A stretch of DNA of 64,000 nucleotides from Nocardia arizonensis (GTDB lineage Bacteria; Actinomycetota; Actinomycetes; Mycobacteriales; Mycobacteriaceae): contig NZ_LGYZ01000068.1 in assembly GCF_001310275.1 (NCBI RefSeq), positions 1 to 64,000 on the forward strand, read 5' to 3'. The notes under the pieces are model-generated. The model was given only the letters and a program-made list of their open reading frames with translations. It searched no databases and was not told the origin of the DNA. Position 1 is the stretch's first letter, and every line of letters begins with the position of its first letter. The position numbers and the translations under genes are program-made. Below, in pieces: positions 30,242 through 38,851 of this stretch.

Positions 30242-30281
30242 CCCGTGCCGCGGTCGCCCAGGGGAGCGACCGCGGCACGGG
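30242..30281 (-). terminator. Perfect 16-bp hairpin after the CAP-domain gene
   Basis: CCCGTGCCGCGGTCGC at 30242-30257 pairs perfectly with GCGACCGCGGCACGGG at 30266-30281, leaving an eight-base loop. It starts eight bases past the CAP-domain gene stop on the minus strand. No U-run follows, as is common in actinomycetes. It also insulates the UsfY-like gene. Confidence 0.85.
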
Positions 30282-30289
30282 ACGCCGGA

Positions 30290-31273
30290 CTACTTGTTCC
30301 AGATGGCGGCGACGAAGGTCTGGCCCTTCACCGAGTAGCGGTGCTGGTGGACCAGCCGGTAGCCCTCGGCGGCGAGCTGGGCGGAGGTGGCGTCGAATGC
30401 CTGCACGGTGATGTCGTGGCGGGCCTGCCAGGCGCGCCCGTCGTTGCGCTCCCAGATGCCGACGAAGCGGGAGGTTCCGTCGACCTCGTAGCCGCGCACC
30501 AGTGTCAGGCGGTAGCCACCGGCGACGAGCTTGTCGAACTCGGACTGATAGGTCCCCGAGTCCAGGCCGTGGCGGGCCTGCCAGGCGCGCCCGTCGTTGC
30601 GCACCCAGGTGCTGCTGTAGCGGGGGTCGTTGCCGCCGGTGACCTGGATGTCGGTGATTCGGTAACCCTGGGCGACCAGGCTGTCGAATTCGGCCTGATG
30701 CTGTGCGCCGGTCAGGTTCTGCCGGGTGAGCGTGGCCGCGGGTGCGGTGGCGCTCTGGGCGAAGGTGACCGTCCAGTGGCGGCGGTTGCCCTGGTAGATC
30801 ACCGAGACGCCGACATCGGTCAGCGCGCCGTCGAGGATGATCGCGCGGTGTCCGGGCGAGTTCGACCAGAACTTCATGGCGTCGGCGGGTTCGACGTCGG
30901 TGCCGTAGAAGTTGATCTCGGCGATCTTGGGCGCGTTGCTCGGCACGCCGCACTGGGCGAAGCGGGTCTTGACGTCACGGCCGAGGGTGTCGACGTGATC
31001 GGCGGGCGAGCTGCCGCGCGCGGCGCTGTCGTTGCCCGCCCATTCGGCCGGACGCGCCATCACGTCGGTGTGGGTGAGCGGCGCGAGTCCGTTGTCGGCG
31101 CGCATCGTGTTGATCGCGTCGAAGACCGTGGTCTCCTCGCCGCGCAGGGCGAGCGCGGCCGGGTCCACATCGCAGTTGGTGTAAGGCGCGGCCGACGCCG
31201 CGGGCGCGACGGCGACGGCGGCGCCGACGACGAGGGCGAGGAGTGCGGTGGTGGTGGTGGTGCGGATCTTCAT
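30290..31273 (-). CDS. Secreted CAP (SCP)-domain protein with tandem C-terminal repeats
   Basis: A 327-residue exported protein. A Sec signal peptide runs to ASAAPYT near residue 30. Residues about 45-165 are a CAP domain (FDAINTMRADNGLAPLTH, FWSNSPGHRAIIL, TDVGVSVIYQG). The rest has three repeats of about 48 residues, each with a GYR or GYRLT start and a W-N/R-DGRAWQARH end, resembling the bacterial tandem repeat domain often attached to hydrolases. No enzymatic activity is certain for bacterial CAP proteins. The ATG follows CAGGGGAA. A perfect hairpin follows the stop. Confidence 0.88.
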   Translation of the reverse strand: MKIRTTTTTALLALVVGAAVAVAPAASAAPYTNCDVDPAALALRGEETTVFDAINTMRADNGLAPLTHTDVMARPAEWAGNDSAARGSSPADHVDTLGRDVKTRFAQCGVPSNAPKIAEINFYGTDVEPADAMKFWSNSPGHRAIILDGALTDVGVSVIYQGNRRHWTVTFAQSATAPAATLTRQNLTGAQHQAEFDSLVAQGYRITDIQVTGGNDPRYSSTWVRNDGRAWQARHGLDSGTYQSEFDKLVAGGYRLTLVRGYEVDGTSRFVGIWERNDGRAWQARHDITVQAFDATSAQLAAEGYRLVHQHRYSVKGQTFVAAIWNK

Positions 31274-31373
31274 CGGTGTTCCCCTGTGTGCGGTGTCGGG
31301 TGGGTTGCACACAGGGTCCGACCGGTGACCAACGAGCTGCCAAGCACTCACCAACGGCCCACGTCGGCGCGGG

Positions 31374-32585
31374 TCAACGCGCCGACGCGACAGCGCCACC
31401 GTGTTCGGGGACCGTCCGACGGTAGGCGTGCAGGGTCGCCGCCGCCACCCGGTCCCAGCTGTAGCCGCTGCGCGCGCGATCCTCGGCGGCCGCACCCCAG
31501 GTCTCGCGCAGGATCGGGTCGTCGAGCAACTGGCGCACCGCCCGCGCGACCTCGTGCGGGTCGGAGGAGTCGAGCAGCCGCCCGGTCACCCCGTCGACGA
31601 CGGTGTCACGCAAGCCGCCCACGGCGGTGGCCACCACCGGTCTACGGCAGGACATCGCCTCGAGCGGCACCAGCGCAAGCGGCTCGTACCAGGGGGTGCA
31701 CAGCACCACATCGGCCGACCGGTACAGACGCGCCATGCCGACGTGCGACACCGGCCCGAGCACCCGCAATCGCTCCTGCACGCCGTGTTCGACAGCGATA
31801 CGCCGCAGCCGTCTGCCCTCGCCGTCGTCGTCCACGTCGTCGCCGACCGCGCCGCCCGCGATCACCAATTCGGTATCGGGAAGCTCCGCCAGCGCCCGAA
31901 CGCCGACGTCGAATCCCTTGCGCCGCAACAACCGTCCCACACCGACGAGCCGATGCCTTGCGCCGCGCGCGGGCGCGCCGCCGGAGGCGCCGAACGCGTC
32001 GGGATCGACGCCCGCGGGCACCACCGAGGTTCGGAAGCGCGGCACGCCCATGCGCACCAGTTCGGCGGCCTCGTCGGAGCATCCGGCCAGCACATGCGCC
32101 GCACGCAGCGCGATGAGCCGTTCGAAGCGGATACGCGAACGCGGACTGGTGTCGGCGAGCCCGTTGTGGCGCCGCGCGATCGTGCCGAGTCCGTGGAAGG
32201 ACACGATCACCGGCAGCCGATGCGCGCGGGCGGCCAGTTCGGCCGCCAACGCCGACATCCAGTAGTGGGCGTGCACCAGATCGGCGGGGTGGGCCGCCCA
32301 GTGCCGTTGCAGGAACGTGCCGAATTCGCCGAGATGCGGCAGTACCCGGTCGCGGGTCAGCGGCGCCGCCGGTCCCGCGGGCACGTGCACCACCAGATAC
32401 CCCTCGCGGGTCACGACCTCGGTCCTGACGTGCGGGTCGTCGCGGCGGGTGTAGACGGTGACCTGGTGTCCGGCCCGCACGAGTGCCGCCGACAGCGCCG
32501 CGACGTGGACGTTTCGTCCGCTCGCCGAGGAACCTCCGGGTTCGGCGAGCGGGCCCGCGTGCGCGGAAACCATCGCGATCTTCAC
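31374..32585 (-). CDS. Glycosyltransferase family 4 protein
   Basis: A 403-residue retaining glycosyltransferase of the GT-B fold. The N terminus has GGSSASGRNVHVAALSAALV, and residues about 200-400 contain GVDPDAFG, VGRLLRRKGFDVGVRAL and the nucleotide-sugar site EPLALVPLEAMSCRRPVVAT followed by VGGLRDTVVDGVTG. The E-x7-E motif is intact. It could build trehalose-, phosphoinositol- or wall-related glycans; acceptor unknown. I chose the GTG at 32585, as the longer frame adds non-family residues. The CAP gene is 100 bases downstream on the same strand. Confidence 0.9.
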   Translation of the reverse strand: MKIAMVSAHAGPLAEPGGSSASGRNVHVAALSAALVRAGHQVTVYTRRDDPHVRTEVVTREGYLVVHVPAGPAAPLTRDRVLPHLGEFGTFLQRHWAAHPADLVHAHYWMSALAAELAARAHRLPVIVSFHGLGTIARRHNGLADTSPRSRIRFERLIALRAAHVLAGCSDEAAELVRMGVPRFRTSVVPAGVDPDAFGASGGAPARGARHRLVGVGRLLRRKGFDVGVRALAELPDTELVIAGGAVGDDVDDDGEGRRLRRIAVEHGVQERLRVLGPVSHVGMARLYRSADVVLCTPWYEPLALVPLEAMSCRRPVVATAVGGLRDTVVDGVTGRLLDSSDPHEVARAVRQLLDDPILRETWGAAAEDRARSGYSWDRVAAATLHAYRRTVPEHGGAVASAR

Positions 32586-32816
32586 GGCTGACTCCGTTCT
32601 GTTGCGGCCCGTCCCGAGCCGTTTCCCGGCATTGTGGCGGATATGCCCGGGCCCGCTGTGACGCAAACACCCCCGGCGCCGGAGACCGGTTGCGCGGTTT
32701 CGGGGTGGATGGGCTGGGTACGCGGCGGGCAGAGCACGATGCCGCGGTCACCGATGCTCGGCCGCTTCTTCCGCGGCGTCTCTCCCCGCGGCCCGAGACA
32801 AGGTGGTGATGGGCAC

Positions 32817-33242
32817 ATGCGGGAGCCGGTATCGCATTCCTCGACGACGGCGGTGCGTGTGCCCGCCCGGATCGATCAGCTGATCATGGTGCGCGCGCTG
32901 GCCGAAACGATCTCCCTCATCGCCGATTTCGCTCTCGACGAGGTCACCGACATTCGTCTGGCGCTGGACGAGGTGGCCACCTCGCTTGTGCTCGACGCCG
33001 CACCCGACACCTGCCTGTACTGCGATTTCACCTACGACGAGTGCCAGATGCGCGTGCACGTGGCCGCGGTCGCGGCCTCGGACACGGTCTCGGCGCAGGC
33101 GGGACTCGGCCACCACATCGTGCGGACGCTCACCGAGTCGGTCACCGTGACACGGTCGGCCTTCGACCCCGCCGCGGGCGGCTATCCGACGGTGATCGAG
33201 TTCAACCGGGTCCGTGCCGTCACCGCCGACCAGCCCCGGTGA
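32817..33242 (+). CDS. RsbW-like anti-sigma factor (HATPase_c_2)
   Basis: A 141-residue protein with the anti-sigma/serine kinase fold: the N box region DEVTDIRLALDEVATSLVLDA and the C-terminal GLGHHIVRTLTESVTV. It is short and has a weak G1 box, like mycobacterial RsbW (UsfX), which binds SigF. The ATG at 32817 follows AAGGTGGTG. Neither a sigma factor nor an anti-anti-sigma (STAS) protein is encoded in the window, so its partner is elsewhere. It is divergent from the GT4 gene, and the 231-base space between them should hold both promoters. Confidence 0.82.
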   Translation: MREPVSHSSTTAVRVPARIDQLIMVRALAETISLIADFALDEVTDIRLALDEVATSLVLDAAPDTCLYCDFTYDECQMRVHVAAVAASDTVSAQAGLGHHIVRTLTESVTVTRSAFDPAAGGYPTVIEFNRVRAVTADQPR

Positions 33243-33262
33243 CGGCACGGACCCGTGTCCAC

Positions 33263-33544
33263 TCAGACCGGCTGCGGCGGTCGCGGATCAATCGGGCCCG
33301 GTCCCGGTACCGGCGGCAGCGGATCGGGATCGGGCGTGGGTCCGGGCACCGGCGGCAGCGGATCCGGCGGTGCGGGCCGGGCGGGGTCCGGCGGTGGGTC
33401 GGGGGCGGGCACCGGCGGAATCGGGCTCGGATTCGGTTGCGGGGGAACCGGATCCGGGTCGGGTCCGGGCGGAACGGGATCGGGTGGACTCGGGATCGGC
33501 GCCACCGGATCCGAGCCGGTGACGCGACTGCGCATAGCCGTCAT
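33263..33544 (-). CDS. Proline-rich low-complexity protein
   Basis: A possible 93-residue protein made almost wholly of PPxPxP-type repeats (DPVPPGPDPDPVPPQPNP and similar). No domain is recognisable. The same DNA read on the plus strand gives a Gly/Ser-rich frame of 141 residues, so either, both or neither strand may be coding. I prefer the minus strand because Pro/Asp-rich short proteins of this kind are common in Nocardia. The start ATG at 33544 is provisional; no clear ribosome binding site was seen. Confidence 0.4.
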   Translation of the reverse strand: MTAMRSRVTGSDPVAPIPSPPDPVPPGPDPDPVPPQPNPSPIPPVPAPDPPPDPARPAPPDPLPPVPGPTPDPDPLPPVPGPGPIDPRPPQPV

Positions 33545-33676
33545 CGACAGCGAGTACCCGATCGCCGAAGGGCAAACCGATGGTTCCGTGGGAGTTCGTC
33601 CGCGTTTGTCGGTGCGATCGAGCGGGTATGCCACACCCAACCGGATATCCGTCGTTCAGGGCTCAGGAGGGTCGTC

Positions 33677-34090
33677 ATGAACTATCAGCGACGACCGAGC
33701 ACCCGTAATCCGAATCCCGGACCGGGCCGCTCACGGTCGCTGCCCACCAGCCAGGACCAGAATGCGCCAGGTGAGAGACATCAGGTGATCGAACGCGCGC
33801 CGCGCACGGTGCAGACCCACGTCACGCGCAATCACGAGGTGATCCGGCGCTGGGCCGAGCAGCGCGGCGCCCGCCCGGCCACCATGCCCGGCAGCGAGTA
33901 CGACGGTCACCTCGGTGTGCTGCGCTTCGATTTTCCCGGCTACGGGGGCGCGGTGCTGCGCCCGGTGGACTGGGAGGAATGGTTCGCCACCTTCGACGCG
34001 CGACGGCTCGAGTTCCGCTATCAGGATCGCCGCGCCGACGGCAGCCAGAGCAATTTCAACCGCTTGGAAAGCCCCGTCGACCCCGCCTGA
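33677..34090 (+). CDS. Conserved actinobacterial protein of unknown function
   Basis: A 137-residue soluble protein. The first 45 residues are polar and disordered; the rest forms a compact domain with NHEVIRRWAEQRGARPATMP, LRFDFPGYGG and WEEWFATFDARRLEFRYQ, a pattern I know from uncharacterised mycobacterial and nocardial proteins, sometimes mislabelled as a glucan branching enzyme. No catalytic residues can be named. The ATG follows a strong AGGAGG site. A 15-bp perfect hairpin follows 23 bases after the stop, so it is a single-gene unit or the end of one. Confidence 0.75.
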   Translation: MNYQRRPSTRNPNPGPGRSRSLPTSQDQNAPGERHQVIERAPRTVQTHVTRNHEVIRRWAEQRGARPATMPGSEYDGHLGVLRFDFPGYGGAVLRPVDWEEWFATFDARRLEFRYQDRRADGSQSNFNRLESPVDPA

Positions 34091-34113
34091 GCGGGCCGAC
34101 CGGATTTGCCGAA

Positions 34114-34148
34114 CCGCCGCCCCCGCGGCCTCACCGCGGGGGCGGCGG
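34114..34148 (+). terminator. Perfect 15-bp hairpin terminator
   Basis: CCGCCGCCCCCGCGG at 34114-34128 pairs perfectly with CCGCGGGGGCGGCGG at 34134-34148 around a five-base loop. It follows the conserved-unknown gene and precedes the regulator of the ectoine region. Confidence 0.85.
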
Positions 34149-34348
34149 CGCGCTGTCACCTCGCGCACGTCGTTGACCTGCGAAGGTAGGTGACGTTTAC
34201 CGCAAGGCGGGTCGGGTAATCGGGATGTTGGCAAGTAGCTGGAAGGCGGATTGTCGCGTCGGTCAGGGGAACGCGATGTTCCGCACCGGGTCGCGCGTCT
34301 GCGTGTCTGCAAGGGATAGAGGGCTCGAGTGCGCAGCGAGGTGCGGTC

Positions 34349-35062
34349 ATGACGGTCAACCTGATGATCGTGGACGACGACCCCGAGGTTCGTGGCGCTC
34401 TGCGTGAGGCCATGGAGGACGAAGGTTACGACGTCAGCGAGGCCGCCAAGGGGGAAGCGGCATTGTCCCGGTTGCGCAGCGACCGCGTTCCCGACGTCAT
34501 GATCGTCGAATTGATGCTCGGCGATATGGACGGTTTCGACTGTATTCGAGAAATTCGCCGCGATCACGACGTACCCATAATCGTCGTCAGTTCACGTGAC
34601 GATACCCACGATGTCGTGGCGGCGCTGGAAGCGGGCGCCGACGACTACGTCACGAAACCGTTCGAAATCAAGGAAATATCCGCGCGAATGCGCGCTTTGC
34701 GTCGCCGCGCACGGCTCACGGCCGACCGGGAATCGGCGGCACGAGAACTCGTACTGGAGACCGACGGGAATGCCCCGCTGATTCTCGATCGCGACGGCGG
34801 CGCGATCCGCCGCGGCGACGAGGAAATTCGTCTGACCATCACCGAATTCCGGCTGCTGTGCGAACTCGCGGAGACCCCGGGACGGGTCCTCTCACGCGCC
34901 GTACTACTCGAACGGGTATGGGACGAGGGATTTTTCGGTGACGAGCGCATCGTCGACGTCCATATGCGACGACTGCGCACCAAGATCGAACGCGACCCGT
35001 CCCAACCCAACCTGGTGGTCACCGTGCGCGGACTCGGCTATCGACTGGATATCCAAAGATAG
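34349..35062 (+). CDS. OmpR-family response regulator with Glu at the phospho-acceptor site
   Basis: A 237-residue regulator with a receiver domain (1-120) and a winged-helix DNA-binding domain (about 140-235, ending VDVHMRRLRTKIE and VRGLGYRLD). The acidic pocket (VDDDPE), the Ser in VVSS and Lys in VTKPFE are present, but where the acceptor Asp is expected the sequence is MIVELMLGDMDG, with Glu54 coded by GAA at 34508. Glu often mimics a phosphorylated Asp, so the protein may be active without a kinase. No histidine kinase gene is adjacent. ectA starts 164 bases downstream on the same strand, which makes the ectoine genes the leading candidate target. Confidence 0.9.
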   Translation: MTVNLMIVDDDPEVRGALREAMEDEGYDVSEAAKGEAALSRLRSDRVPDVMIVELMLGDMDGFDCIREIRRDHDVPIIVVSSRDDTHDVVAALEAGADDYVTKPFEIKEISARMRALRRRARLTADRESAARELVLETDGNAPLILDRDGGAIRRGDEEIRLTITEFRLLCELAETPGRVLSRAVLLERVWDEGFFGDERIVDVHMRRLRTKIERDPSQPNLVVTVRGLGYRLDIQR

Positions 35063-35226
35063 TTTCCCATTCAATCGGCCACCAAACGTCGAACAGGTCA
35101 CAAAAAATGCGCTCGGGCCTGCGATGGTGATCTGTTCGTAAAACAACCGCAAAGAGTTCGACCAGTTCACCTCAATGTAACCGGGCAAATCTGGATGAGT
35201 ACTGCAAGACCCGACCGGGGAGTTGT
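35063..35226 (+). promoter_or_regulatory. Probable ect promoter region
   Basis: The 164 bases between the orphan regulator and ectA are markedly AT-richer than the flanks (for example AACGTCGAACAGGTCACAAA and a TTCGTAAAACAACC stretch), as expected for a regulated promoter. No unambiguous -35/-10 pair or inverted repeat could be assigned. The ribosome binding site GGGGAG lies 5 bases before the ectA ATG. Confidence 0.4.
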
Positions 35227-35784
35227 ATGTCAACGCCAACTTTGTCCACGGAAACGAGCGGTTCGGCTCGACCGGAATCCGATCGGCACGTCACAGCGGT
35301 GCTGCGGCCCCCTCGGGTCGGAGACGGCGCCCACCTGTGGCGGATCGCCAAGGATTCGCAGGTGCTCGATGTGAATTCGAGCTACGCCTACCTGCTGTGG
35401 TGCCGCGATTTCGCGAGCACCTCGCTGGTCGCCGAGGTGGACGGCCGGGTGGTGGGTTTCGTCATCGGCTATCTGCGGCCCGAAAGACCGGACACGGTCT
35501 TCGTCTGGCAGGTGGCGGTCGACCGCGGCCAACGCGGCCGCGGCACCGGCGCCGCCCTGATCCAGCGCTTGCTCGACACCGTCGCCGAACACGGCGTGAC
35601 CGCGCTCGAGACGACGGTCTCACCCGACAACCCCGCATCGATCGCGATGTTCGCCTCGGTCGCCCGCAGGCGCGGCGCCGCGATGACACGTGAACCACTG
35701 TTCGACACCGGTGCGTTCCCCGATCGACACGCCGCAGAAGACCTCTATCGAATCGCACCGAAAGTTCAGGAGGAACTCCGATGA
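35227..35784 (+). CDS. ectA: L-2,4-diaminobutyrate acetyltransferase
   Basis: Acetylates 2,4-diaminobutyrate with acetyl-CoA in ectoine synthesis. The 185-residue GNAT protein shows the acetyl-CoA loop QRGRGTGAALIQRLL and the family patterns DVNSSYAYLLWCRDF and TTVSPDNPASIAMF. Length fits EctA. The ATG at 35227 lies behind GGGGAG. Its stop overlaps ectB by four bases, and the four ect genes form one tightly packed operon, so it is the promoter-proximal gene. Expression is expected to respond to osmotic stress. Confidence 0.96.
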   Translation: MSTPTLSTETSGSARPESDRHVTAVLRPPRVGDGAHLWRIAKDSQVLDVNSSYAYLLWCRDFASTSLVAEVDGRVVGFVIGYLRPERPDTVFVWQVAVDRGQRGRGTGAALIQRLLDTVAEHGVTALETTVSPDNPASIAMFASVARRRGAAMTREPLFDTGAFPDRHAAEDLYRIAPKVQEELR

Positions 35785-37091
35785 TCAACGCCGACACCAC
35801 CGTGTTCGACGAGTTGGAATCGAATGTGCGTGGGTATTGCCGGGCCTGGCCCACGGTGTTCACCACCGCCAAGGGCAGCTGGCTGCGCGACGAGGAGGGC
35901 AAGGACTACCTCGACTTCTTCGCCGGCGCGGGCGCGCTCAACTACGGGCACAACAATCCCGTGCTCAAACAACCACTGCTCGACTACATCGCCGGCGACG
36001 GCATCACCCACGGCCTCGACATGTCCACCGCCGCCAAACGCCGCCTGCTCGAGACCCTGCGCGACACCGTCCTCACCCCGCGCGGACTCGACTACAAGGT
36101 CCAGTTCCCGGGCCCGACCGGCGCGAACGCCGTCGAGGCCGCGCTGAAACTGGCGCGCAAGATCACCGGCCGCGAAACCGTACTCAGCTTCACCAACGCC
36201 TTCCACGGCATGACGCTGGGCGCACTGTCGGTCACCGGCAACGCCGCCAAACGCGCGGGCGCCGGTGTGCCGCTGGTGCACGCCGCGCACATGCCCTACG
36301 ACGGCTACTTCGACAACACCACCGCCGACTTCCAGTGGATGGAACGCGTCCTGGACGACACCTCCTCCGGCTTCGACCGTCCCGCCGCGGTCATCGTGGA
36401 GACGGTCCAGGGCGAAGGCGGGGTCAACGTGGCCCGCGCGGAGTGGCTGCGCCACCTCGCCGACCTGTGCGCCGAGCGCGAGATCCTGCTCATCGTCGAC
36501 GACGTGCAGATGGGTTGCGGCCGCACCGGACCGTTCTTCTCCTTCGAGATCGCGGGCATCACCCCCGATATCGTGACCCTGTCGAAGTCCATCGGCGGCT
36601 ACGGCCTGCCCATGGCGCTTGTGCTGTTCAAACCGGAACTCGACCAGTGGTCGCCCGGCGAACACAACGGCACCTTCCGCGGCAACAACCCCGCCTTCGT
36701 CACCGCGCACGCCGCGTTGCAGCACTACTGGGCCGACGACACCCTCCAGAAGGCGACCATGACCAAGGGCGAGCGCATCGCGACCGTGCTCGGCGCGGCC
36801 GCGAGCCACTTCCCCGGCATCAGCGTCCGCGGCCGCGGCCTCGTGCAGGGCATCGCCTTCGAGGATCCGTCGCAGGCGGGCAAGGTCTGCCAGGTCGCCT
36901 TCGAGCGCGGTCTGCTGGTGGAGACCTCCGGCTCGAGCGACGAGGTGGTCAAACTGCTGCCGCCGCTGACCATCACCGACGAGGAGATCGACCGGGGACT
37001 GCAAGTACTGACCGGCGCCATCGACACCGTGTGCACCGGCTGGGGCCGCCTGCACCACCGCGGCACCGCGAACGGAGGCGAACGCGCATGA
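35781..37091 (+). CDS. ectB: L-2,4-diaminobutyrate--2-oxoglutarate transaminase
   Basis: Forms 2,4-diaminobutyrate from aspartate semialdehyde and glutamate, the first ectoine step. A 436-residue class III PLP aminotransferase: FFAGAGALNYGHNN at the N side, FPGPTGANAVEAALKLAR in the cofactor cup, DDVQMGCGRTGPFF and the Schiff-base lysine in VTLSKSIGGYGLP, then TFRGNNPAFVTA. All hallmarks are intact. It overlaps both ectA and ectC by four bases. Confidence 0.97.
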   Translation: MINADTTVFDELESNVRGYCRAWPTVFTTAKGSWLRDEEGKDYLDFFAGAGALNYGHNNPVLKQPLLDYIAGDGITHGLDMSTAAKRRLLETLRDTVLTPRGLDYKVQFPGPTGANAVEAALKLARKITGRETVLSFTNAFHGMTLGALSVTGNAAKRAGAGVPLVHAAHMPYDGYFDNTTADFQWMERVLDDTSSGFDRPAAVIVETVQGEGGVNVARAEWLRHLADLCAEREILLIVDDVQMGCGRTGPFFSFEIAGITPDIVTLSKSIGGYGLPMALVLFKPELDQWSPGEHNGTFRGNNPAFVTAHAALQHYWADDTLQKATMTKGERIATVLGAAASHFPGISVRGRGLVQGIAFEDPSQAGKVCQVAFERGLLVETSGSSDEVVKLLPPLTITDEEIDRGLQVLTGAIDTVCTGWGRLHHRGTANGGERA

Positions 37092-37483
37092 TAGTTCGCA
37101 CCACGGCCGAGATCACCGACACCGACCGCGACGTCGCGGGCAAGGGATGGCGCAGCAAACGCATCGTGCTCGGCGGCGACGGCGTCGGCTTCTCCTTCCA
37201 CGAGACCACCATCGACGCGGGCAGCGAGCACCTTTTCCACTACCGCAACCACGTGGAGGCGGTATGGCTGGTAGAGGGCGAGGGCACCCTCCACGACCTC
37301 GACAACGATGTCACCTACACGCTCGCGCCCGGCTCGATGTATCTGCTCGACGGCCACGAACGGCACCGCCTCGTCGCCCGCACCCGGATGCGGATGATGT
37401 GCGTGTTCAATCCCCCGGTCACCGGGCAGGAGGTCCACGACAGCGACGGCGTCTACCCGCTGATCGCCGCCCAGGCCGGGTGA
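37088..37483 (+). CDS. ectC: L-ectoine synthase
   Basis: Cyclises N-acetyl-diaminobutyrate to ectoine. A 131-residue cupin with the EctC signatures WRSKRIVLGGDGVGFSFHET, TIDAGSEHLFHYRNHVEAVW and GSMYLLDGHERH, which supply the metal-site residues. Length is normal for EctC. The ATG overlaps the ectB stop (ATGA), and ectD follows after four bases. Cytosolic. Confidence 0.97.
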   Translation: MIVRTTAEITDTDRDVAGKGWRSKRIVLGGDGVGFSFHETTIDAGSEHLFHYRNHVEAVWLVEGEGTLHDLDNDVTYTLAPGSMYLLDGHERHRLVARTRMRMMCVFNPPVTGQEVHDSDGVYPLIAAQAG

Positions 37484-37487
37484 TGCG

Positions 37488-38372
37488 ATGGTGACCCACC
37501 ACCTTCCCGACCTGTCCGACCGCTATCCCACCCGCACCGGGGAACCCGGTCGGCGCACCCCGCGCACCGACCCCACGGTGTGGGGCACGGTGCGACATCC
37601 CGCGCTGGCCGCATTCGACGCCGACGGCTTCGCGGCCGTGGAGGATCTGCTGACTCCCTCCGAGGTCGCCGACTTCGGTGCGGAGATCGGGCGACTGGCA
37701 ACCGATCCCGAACTGGCCGAGGACGATCGCGTCATCGTGGAGAAGACCTCCCGGCGGGTACGGTCGATCTTCGAGGTGCACCGGCTCAGCGCCGCGGTCG
37801 CGGATCTGGTGCGCGAGAACCGAATCGCCGGCCTGGCCCGCCAGGTGCTCGGCTCGCCGGTGTACCTGCACCAGACCCGGATCAACTACATGCCGGGTTT
37901 CCGCGGCGGTGGCTTCTACTGGCACTCCGATTTCGAAACCTGGCACGCCGAGGACGGGATGCCGTCCCCGCGCGCGGTGAGTCTGTCGATCGCGCTGACC
38001 GACAACTATCCGGTCAACGGCAGCCTGATGGTGATGCCAGGATCGCACCGCACCTTCGTGGGATGCCCGGGCAGCACTCCGGCCGAGCACTACCGGGAGT
38101 CGTTGCAGGAGCAGGAGATCGGTGTGCCGAGCCAGGCCGACATCGCCGAACTGGCCAATCGGCACGGCATCGTGCAATTCACCGGCCGCGCCGGTTCGGC
38201 ACTGCTGTTCGATTCGAACATCATGCACGGCTCGTCCAACAACATCACCCCGTTCCCACGCTCGAACATCTTCCTGGTGTTCAACAGCGTGGAGAACACC
38301 CTCGTCGAGCCGTACGCGGCGCCCGCGCCGCGACCCACCTACATCGCGGCTCGCGACTTCACCCCGGTGTAG
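37488..38372 (+). CDS. ectD: Ectoine 5-hydroxylase
   Basis: Converts ectoine to 5-hydroxyectoine using 2-oxoglutarate, O2 and Fe(II). A 294-residue PhyH-family dioxygenase. Iron ligands are visible in FYWHSDFETWHAEDGMP (His and Asp) and in NIMHGSSNNITPFPRSN (distal His), with the EctD-specific surrounding sequence. Its presence at the end of the operon means that this strain should make hydroxyectoine. No separate promoter or terminator is visible around it. Confidence 0.96.
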   Translation: MVTHHLPDLSDRYPTRTGEPGRRTPRTDPTVWGTVRHPALAAFDADGFAAVEDLLTPSEVADFGAEIGRLATDPELAEDDRVIVEKTSRRVRSIFEVHRLSAAVADLVRENRIAGLARQVLGSPVYLHQTRINYMPGFRGGGFYWHSDFETWHAEDGMPSPRAVSLSIALTDNYPVNGSLMVMPGSHRTFVGCPGSTPAEHYRESLQEQEIGVPSQADIAELANRHGIVQFTGRAGSALLFDSNIMHGSSNNITPFPRSNIFLVFNSVENTLVEPYAAPAPRPTYIAARDFTPV

Positions 38373-38488
38373 CACGCGTCCGCTGTCCTTCGACATCGAA
38401 TTCCACCGCCTCGGCACGGACCTTCGAGAACCGGGAGTGGGGCTTTCGGCCCTGTCGCCGTGTTCGGTGCGTGCCGCAGGCTGGGGCG

Positions 38489-38851
38489 GTGATCAATGCG
38501 TCGCAGGCCGCGGTGTTCGCGCGGCTCGAACTCGATGAGCAGGCAGTCGAACTGATGGTGGCGAGACTCGGAGCGGAATTTCGTGGCACGGTCTCACGGC
38601 CGTCGATACGAATAGTGGTCCGTGGTTGCCTCGACGAGCTCGCGGGCAGCCCGCTCGGGGCGCTGCCCGAACTCGGCGAGCGACTGGCCCGACAGCGCCT
38701 GGTCGACACGCTCACCTCCGATGGAGGCGGGTCACTGGGCACCGAATCCGAGGACGATCGCCCCTGCCGCCGGGGACTGGTTCGCCTCGAAACTGTAACG
38801 ACGGCAGGCATTCGCCTGGGCGATCCGACCACAGCAGGGAGTCACGGATGA
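38489..38851 (+). CDS. Small three-helix-bundle domain protein
   Basis: A 120-residue protein whose first 80 residues resemble the three-helix N-terminal domain fused to tyrosine-phosphatase/arsenate-reductase-type proteins in mycobacteria (pattern IRIVVRGCLDELAGSPLG followed by LGERLARQRL). The tail is polar. No catalytic domain follows. I chose the GTG at 38489, behind GGGGCG; its stop overlaps the GerW-like gene (ATG at 38848), so the two form a pair. Function unknown; the family call is tentative. Confidence 0.6.
   Translation: MINASQAAVFARLELDEQAVELMVARLGAEFRGTVSRPSIRIVVRGCLDELAGSPLGALPELGERLARQRLVDTLTSDGGGSLGTESEDDRPCRRGLVRLETVTTAGIRLGDPTTAGSHG

Noticed and set aside
31274..31373. Possible riboswitch upstream of the CAP-domain gene
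   Set aside because: The 100-base leader lacks conserved riboswitch elements that I could recognise.
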